A DNA stretch of 26,241 bases from assembly GCA_003525885.1 (NCBI GenBank), contig DQIG01000281.1, positions 1,525 through 27,765 on the forward strand, read 5' to 3'. The notes beneath the pieces are model-generated. The model was not told the origin of the DNA. It saw only the letters and a program-made list of their open reading frames with translations, and made no database searches. Source of the stretch: Stenotrophomonas sp. GTDB lineage: Bacteria; Pseudomonadota; Gammaproteobacteria; Xanthomonadales; Xanthomonadaceae. The position numbers and the translations under genes are program-made. Every line of letters starts with the position of its first letter. The first letter of the stretch is position 1. This document shows positions 23,490 to 26,241 of the stretch, one piece after another.

Positions 23490-24416
23490 TCAGGCGGGGT
23501 CCCTGCTGTCCGCATCCTCCATGCCGGGGCTGACGCGGCGGCCGATATCCTTCAGCCGCGCAAGCTGGTCAACCATTGACGGTGCATCGTCCAGGCTGCC
23601 GACGAAGGTCCACAGATAGGTCATCACCGCATAGACGTGACCCGGTGTCACGCCTTCACTGGTGGCAAGGCGGCCGATGGTCAGCGCGAACAATGCCGCA
23701 GCAGCCAGCCCGATCACCACATAGGCGCCGGCTTCGCGGTCGGACAGCAGGATGCGCAGGCGCGACAGCGTGGTGTAGTGGCGGCGCAGCACCGAGGGAC
23801 TGACCCGATCGACCAGCCGGATTTCGTGTTCCAGGCGGTTGTTCAGTCGGCCGTGCAGCTGCTCGTTGCGGCGTGCGAACGACGGCAGCACCAGCAGGGC
23901 GCCGAGCAGGGTGACCAGGCCGGCGGCACCGACCATCGGTTCGATCGCCAGCAGCATGGCCACCGCACCGAACATGGATGCCAGCGCGGTGGCGATGATC
24001 GGTACGTGCTTTTCAAAGAAGTCGACGAACTCGCGGGCCAGCACCACGCGCGCCGCCGAGGTGGACGTGGCCTGGCCCAGGCGGCGCTGCGCCTGCACCA
24101 CGCTCACTGCCAGATCAGCATAGATGCGGGTGAAGGTGCGCGTATCGACCGCTCGACGGGCGGCACCAACCAGCCAGAACATCAGTACCACGCCGGCGTA
24201 GGAGACGGCATGGCCGATGTTGCCGCTGATGATCGCGTCCACCGCGAAACCGGCGAACAACGGATAGGCCAGCAGCAGTGTGTTCTCCAGCGCCACCAGC
24301 GAGAACGTGCCGGTGAGCTGCCAGGGGTAGGTGCGCAGGATGGCCTTCAGGGTGGCGGCAGCATTCTGCTGGCCGATGCTGCCGGCGGCGGCCGCTGGAT
24401 CGTGGGGGTGTTTCAT
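23490..24416 (-). CDS. Stand-alone ABC transporter six-TM domain protein (no ATPase domain)
   Basis: This 308-residue integral membrane protein has the layout of an ABC exporter transmembrane domain. Hydrophobic helices are at about residues 33-55, 65-85, 133-155, 160-180 and 240-262 with a last one near 275-295; coupling-helix-like segments are REFVDFFEKHVP and NRLEHEIRLVDR. No Walker A, Walker B or LSGGQ motif is present, and the protein ends soon after the last helix. This matches the ABC_membrane_3 family of domains that occur without a fused nucleotide-binding domain. The start at 24416 (MKHPHDPAAAAG) is chosen over an upstream extension that reads as non-coding. It follows the AdeS-like kinase gene at 190 bp on the same strand. 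Partner ATPase and substrate are unknown. Confidence 0.82.
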   Translation of the reverse strand: MKHPHDPAAAAGSIGQQNAAATLKAILRTYPWQLTGTFSLVALENTLLLAYPLFAGFAVDAIISGNIGHAVSYAGVVLMFWLVGAARRAVDTRTFTRIYADLAVSVVQAQRRLGQATSTSAARVVLAREFVDFFEKHVPIIATALASMFGAVAMLLAIEPMVGAAGLVTLLGALLVLPSFARRNEQLHGRLNNRLEHEIRLVDRVSPSVLRRHYTTLSRLRILLSDREAGAYVVIGLAAAALFALTIGRLATSEGVTPGHVYAVMTYLWTFVGSLDDAPSMVDQLARLKDIGRRVSPGMEDADSRDPA

Positions 24417-24564
24417 GGGATGCCTGGGTGGGTCGGAGACAAGGCAGGGGACGGATGCCTGCCATCTCCCGGATCGCGCCCAGTATCTGCAGCCCTTTGG
24501 AGCGGGCATGGAGGATCGATGGAGATTGCGTGGAGAAACCGGCGGCGTTCAGCGATGCGCGTGG

Positions 24565-24587
24565 TGCCCACCAAGGTGGGCCGCTAC
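24565..24587 (-). repeat. SMAG monomer between the sensor kinase and ABC membrane genes
   Basis: The stem GCCCACC/GGTGGGC is followed by CTAC at 24584-24587, that is GTAG when read on the minus strand. It lies 20 bp past the stop codon of the AdeS-like kinase gene. The rest of the 190-bp gap (24417-24606) shows no gene. Confidence 0.75.
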
Positions 24588-24606
24588 CAGGGCAGTGTCT
24601 ACCGCC

Positions 24607-25686
24607 TCAACGACGCGCGTGCACCGGCCATCGGATCTCGAACGCGCTGCCGCCGCGTTCGGTCGGGCGGCACTGCGCCGTTCCGTGATGGGCCACGGCG
24701 ATCGCCCGCACCACGGCCAGGCCGAGACCTGAGCCGCCGCTCTGCCGCGAGCGCGACACATCGGTGCGCTGGAAGGCTTCGAAGATGCTGTCGCGCAGGT
24801 CGTCAGGCACACCGGGGCCCGCATCCTCAACGGTCACGGTGCAATGGCCTTCGGCCAGCGTTACGTGCACTCGCAGCGGACAGGGGATGGCATGGCGTCG
24901 TGCATTCTCCAGCAGGGCCAGCACCGCTTGGCGGATGCGTGCCGGGTCGCAGTCTGCCAGCCAAGGCCGTGCATCCAAAGTCACCGAGAAACCACTCTCG
25001 GTCAGCGCCTCGGACATCGCCTCGACCACGGCAGCCACCTGCACGCTGACATCGCTGCGCTGCAGGCGCAGATCCAGATGACCGCTCTCTGCCAGGCTGA
25101 CCACGCGCAGGTCCTCGATGATGCGGGTCAGGCCCTCCAGCTGGGTGAGCATGCTGTTGAACTGTTCGGGCCCCGGCTCGAACACGCCCTCGGCGATGCC
25201 CTGCAGGCGGCCACGCAGGATGGTCATTGGCGTGCGCAGCTCATGCGCGATCGCCGCGTTCCAGAACACGCGGTTCTCGGACATCCGGCTGAGCCGCTCG
25301 GCCATGGAATTGAAGTCATTGACGAGCGTGGCGGCCTCGGCCATCGAGGTGTCGCCGCCGCGTGCGCGCGCCTCCAGGTCACCGCTGGCCACGCGACGCA
25401 GGCTCGCGGCCACCGAGTTCAGTGGGGTGATGATGCGCCGGGTCAGGCGCGAAGCGATCAGCGTGGCCAGCGCGACCACCACAGTGGCGGTCAGGCCGAT
25501 CCACAGCCACTCCAGCCCCGAGGGCATGATGGTTTCCGGCTCGTCGTACCAGCGCGGATAGAACACCTCCATCAGGTAGTAGAACAGGTAGAAGCCGCTG
25601 ATCGACAGCACCGTCGAACACAGCGATGCGACCGTGATGGAGAGCGTGATCTGGCGGCCGATGCTCTTGCCTTTGGGGTTCATCAT
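24607..25686 (-). CDS. AdeS-like sensor histidine kinase
   Basis: This 359-residue membrane kinase has TM1 at about residues 13-38, a short periplasmic loop (40-58), TM2 at about 59-79, HAMP at about 80-133 and H-box AHELRTPM with H148. N261 lies in LLENARRH, and DAGPGV (288-293) and GGSGLGLAVVRAIAVAHHG (317-335) form the ATP site. The stretch FWNAAIAHELRTPMTILRGR with GVFEP after it is nearly the same as in Acinetobacter AdeS, the regulator of AdeABC efflux. In S. maltophilia the AdeRS-like pair is SmeRy/SmeSy, which controls the SmeYZ pump, so this is a good candidate for SmeSy, but the divergent pump is not in the window. The start ATG follows the response regulator stop with no gap; a second ATG is the next codon. 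Confidence 0.92.
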   Translation of the reverse strand: MMNPKGKSIGRQITLSITVASLCSTVLSISGFYLFYYLMEVFYPRWYDEPETIMPSGLEWLWIGLTATVVVALATLIASRLTRRIITPLNSVAASLRRVASGDLEARARGGDTSMAEAATLVNDFNSMAERLSRMSENRVFWNAAIAHELRTPMTILRGRLQGIAEGVFEPGPEQFNSMLTQLEGLTRIIEDLRVVSLAESGHLDLRLQRSDVSVQVAAVVEAMSEALTESGFSVTLDARPWLADCDPARIRQAVLALLENARRHAIPCPLRVHVTLAEGHCTVTVEDAGPGVPDDLRDSIFEAFQRTDVSRSRQSGGSGLGLAVVRAIAVAHHGTAQCRPTERGGSAFEIRWPVHARR

Positions 25687-26241
25687 TCAGTCCAGGAAGC
25701 GGTAGCCGACGCCGCGGATGGTGGCGGGAATGCCGATCACGCCCACCTCTTCAAGCTTGCGCCGTAGTTTGCTGACATGGCTGTCGACGGTACGTTCCTG
25801 CGCATCACCTTCCGGCAGGCAGGCGTGCAGCAGGTCCACGCGCGCATGCACCTGGCGCGGCGCGCGCGCCATATGCACCAGCAGGCGGAACTCGGTAAGC
25901 GTGAAGTTCAGGGCATGCACCTGCTCCCCATTGCGCACGGTCACTTCGTGGCTGCGCAGGTCGATCTCGAACGGCCCCTGCCGGATCAATCCGTTGGGTT
26001 CTTCGACGACGGCGCGGGCACTGCGGCGCAGCACGGCCTGGATACGCGCAACAATCTCGGCGGGATTGAACGGCTTGGCCACGTAGTCGTCGGCGCCCAC
26101 GCGCAGGCCGGTCAGCTTGTCCACGTCCTGGTCGAGCGCGGTGAGCATGATCACCGGGGTGTTGCCACGCCGGCGCAGCTCGCTCAGGACCTGCCAGCCA
26201 TCGAGTTTTGGCATCTGCACATCCAGCAGCACCAGGTCCGG
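25687..26241 (-). CDS. AdeR-like OmpR-family response regulator (N-terminus cut by window edge)
   Basis: The last 184 residues are present, reading PDLVLLDVQMPKLDGW from the window edge; the first 50 or so residues lie beyond 26241. The phospho-acceptor aspartate in LLDVQMP is visible, with TPVIMLTALDQDVDK, GADDYVAKPFNPAEIVARIQAVLRRS and the winged-helix end ERTVDSHVSKLRRKLEEVGV and RGVGYRF. The ALDQD and KPFNP phrases are close to Acinetobacter AdeR, which supports pairing with the AdeS-like kinase. The two genes abut: the ATG of the kinase follows the TGA directly. It probably controls an efflux operon divergently placed outside the window. Confidence 0.92.
   Translation of the reverse strand, partial: PDLVLLDVQMPKLDGWQVLSELRRRGNTPVIMLTALDQDVDKLTGLRVGADDYVAKPFNPAEIVARIQAVLRRSARAVVEEPNGLIRQGPFEIDLRSHEVTVRNGEQVHALNFTLTEFRLLVHMARAPRQVHARVDLLHACLPEGDAQERTVDSHVSKLRRKLEEVGVIGIPATIRGVGYRFLD

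Noticed and set aside
23637..25049. A 470-codon open frame on the plus strand
   Set aside because: It covers parts of two minus-strand genes (ABC membrane protein and AdeS-like kinase) and the gap between them, with no domain of its own.

Overview
The window is GC-rich DNA with long, tightly packed genes. It very probably comes from Stenotrophomonas, most likely the S. maltophilia complex. The strongest clue is at least eight short palindromic elements bounded by the tetranucleotide GTAG/CTAC, the hallmark of the SMAG (Stenotrophomonas maltophilia GTAG) repeat family. The gene content (RND pump with its own two-component system, AdeRS-like pair, several TonB receptors, TetR-controlled siderophore uptake) fits Xanthomonadaceae. 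No rRNA, tRNA, CRISPR array, insertion sequence or prophage gene was seen.

Layout. (1) Positions 1-3040, minus strand: a magnesium operon made of a putative MgtL-like leader peptide beginning MDPDP, a 99-residue MgtE-N-like protein and the P-type Mg2+ ATPase MgtA, whose C-terminus runs off the window. (2) 3187-3486, minus: a two-EF-hand lipoprotein. (3) 3749-10072, plus: a four-gene operon (RND adaptor, RND pump, OmpR-type response regulator, sensor kinase) joined by 4-bp ATGA overlaps, with a CusR-like palindrome upstream. (4) 10082-11842: proline iminopeptidase (minus) and a TraX-family membrane protein (plus). (5) 11839-12030: an 84-bp tandem array of SMAG elements. (6) 12035-15074: TonB receptor 1 diverging from TetR regulator 1. 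(7) 15140-17144, plus: a YcaQ/AlkX-type DNA glycosylase and an AlaX-type tRNA editing protein. (8) 17197-23430: a second iron module with DUF3325, PepSY reductase-like protein, DUF3649 protein, TonB receptor 2 and siderophore-interacting protein on the minus strand, diverging from TetR regulator 2. (9) 23490-24416, minus: an ABC transmembrane domain without an ATPase. (10) 24607-26241, minus: an AdeS/AdeR-like two-component pair, cut by the window end.

How the genes work together. The theme is metal and efflux homeostasis: Mg2+ import under leader control, a heavy-metal-type regulatory pair wired to a multidrug-type pump, and two paralogous ferric-siderophore uptake modules. Both siderophore modules carry the same AT-rich inverted-repeat motif between the TetR gene and its divergent neighbour, so the two regulators may share an operator type. 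The iron module covers the whole import path: outer-membrane receptor, inner-membrane reductase-like protein and cytoplasmic ferric-siderophore reductase.

The most interesting observations are the MDPDP leader upstream of mgtA, the shared TetR operator, the CusR-like box in front of the pump operon, and the fact that six genes use the TAG inside a SMAG GTAG as their own stop codon. In one case a single SMAG dimer supplies the stop codons of two convergent genes.
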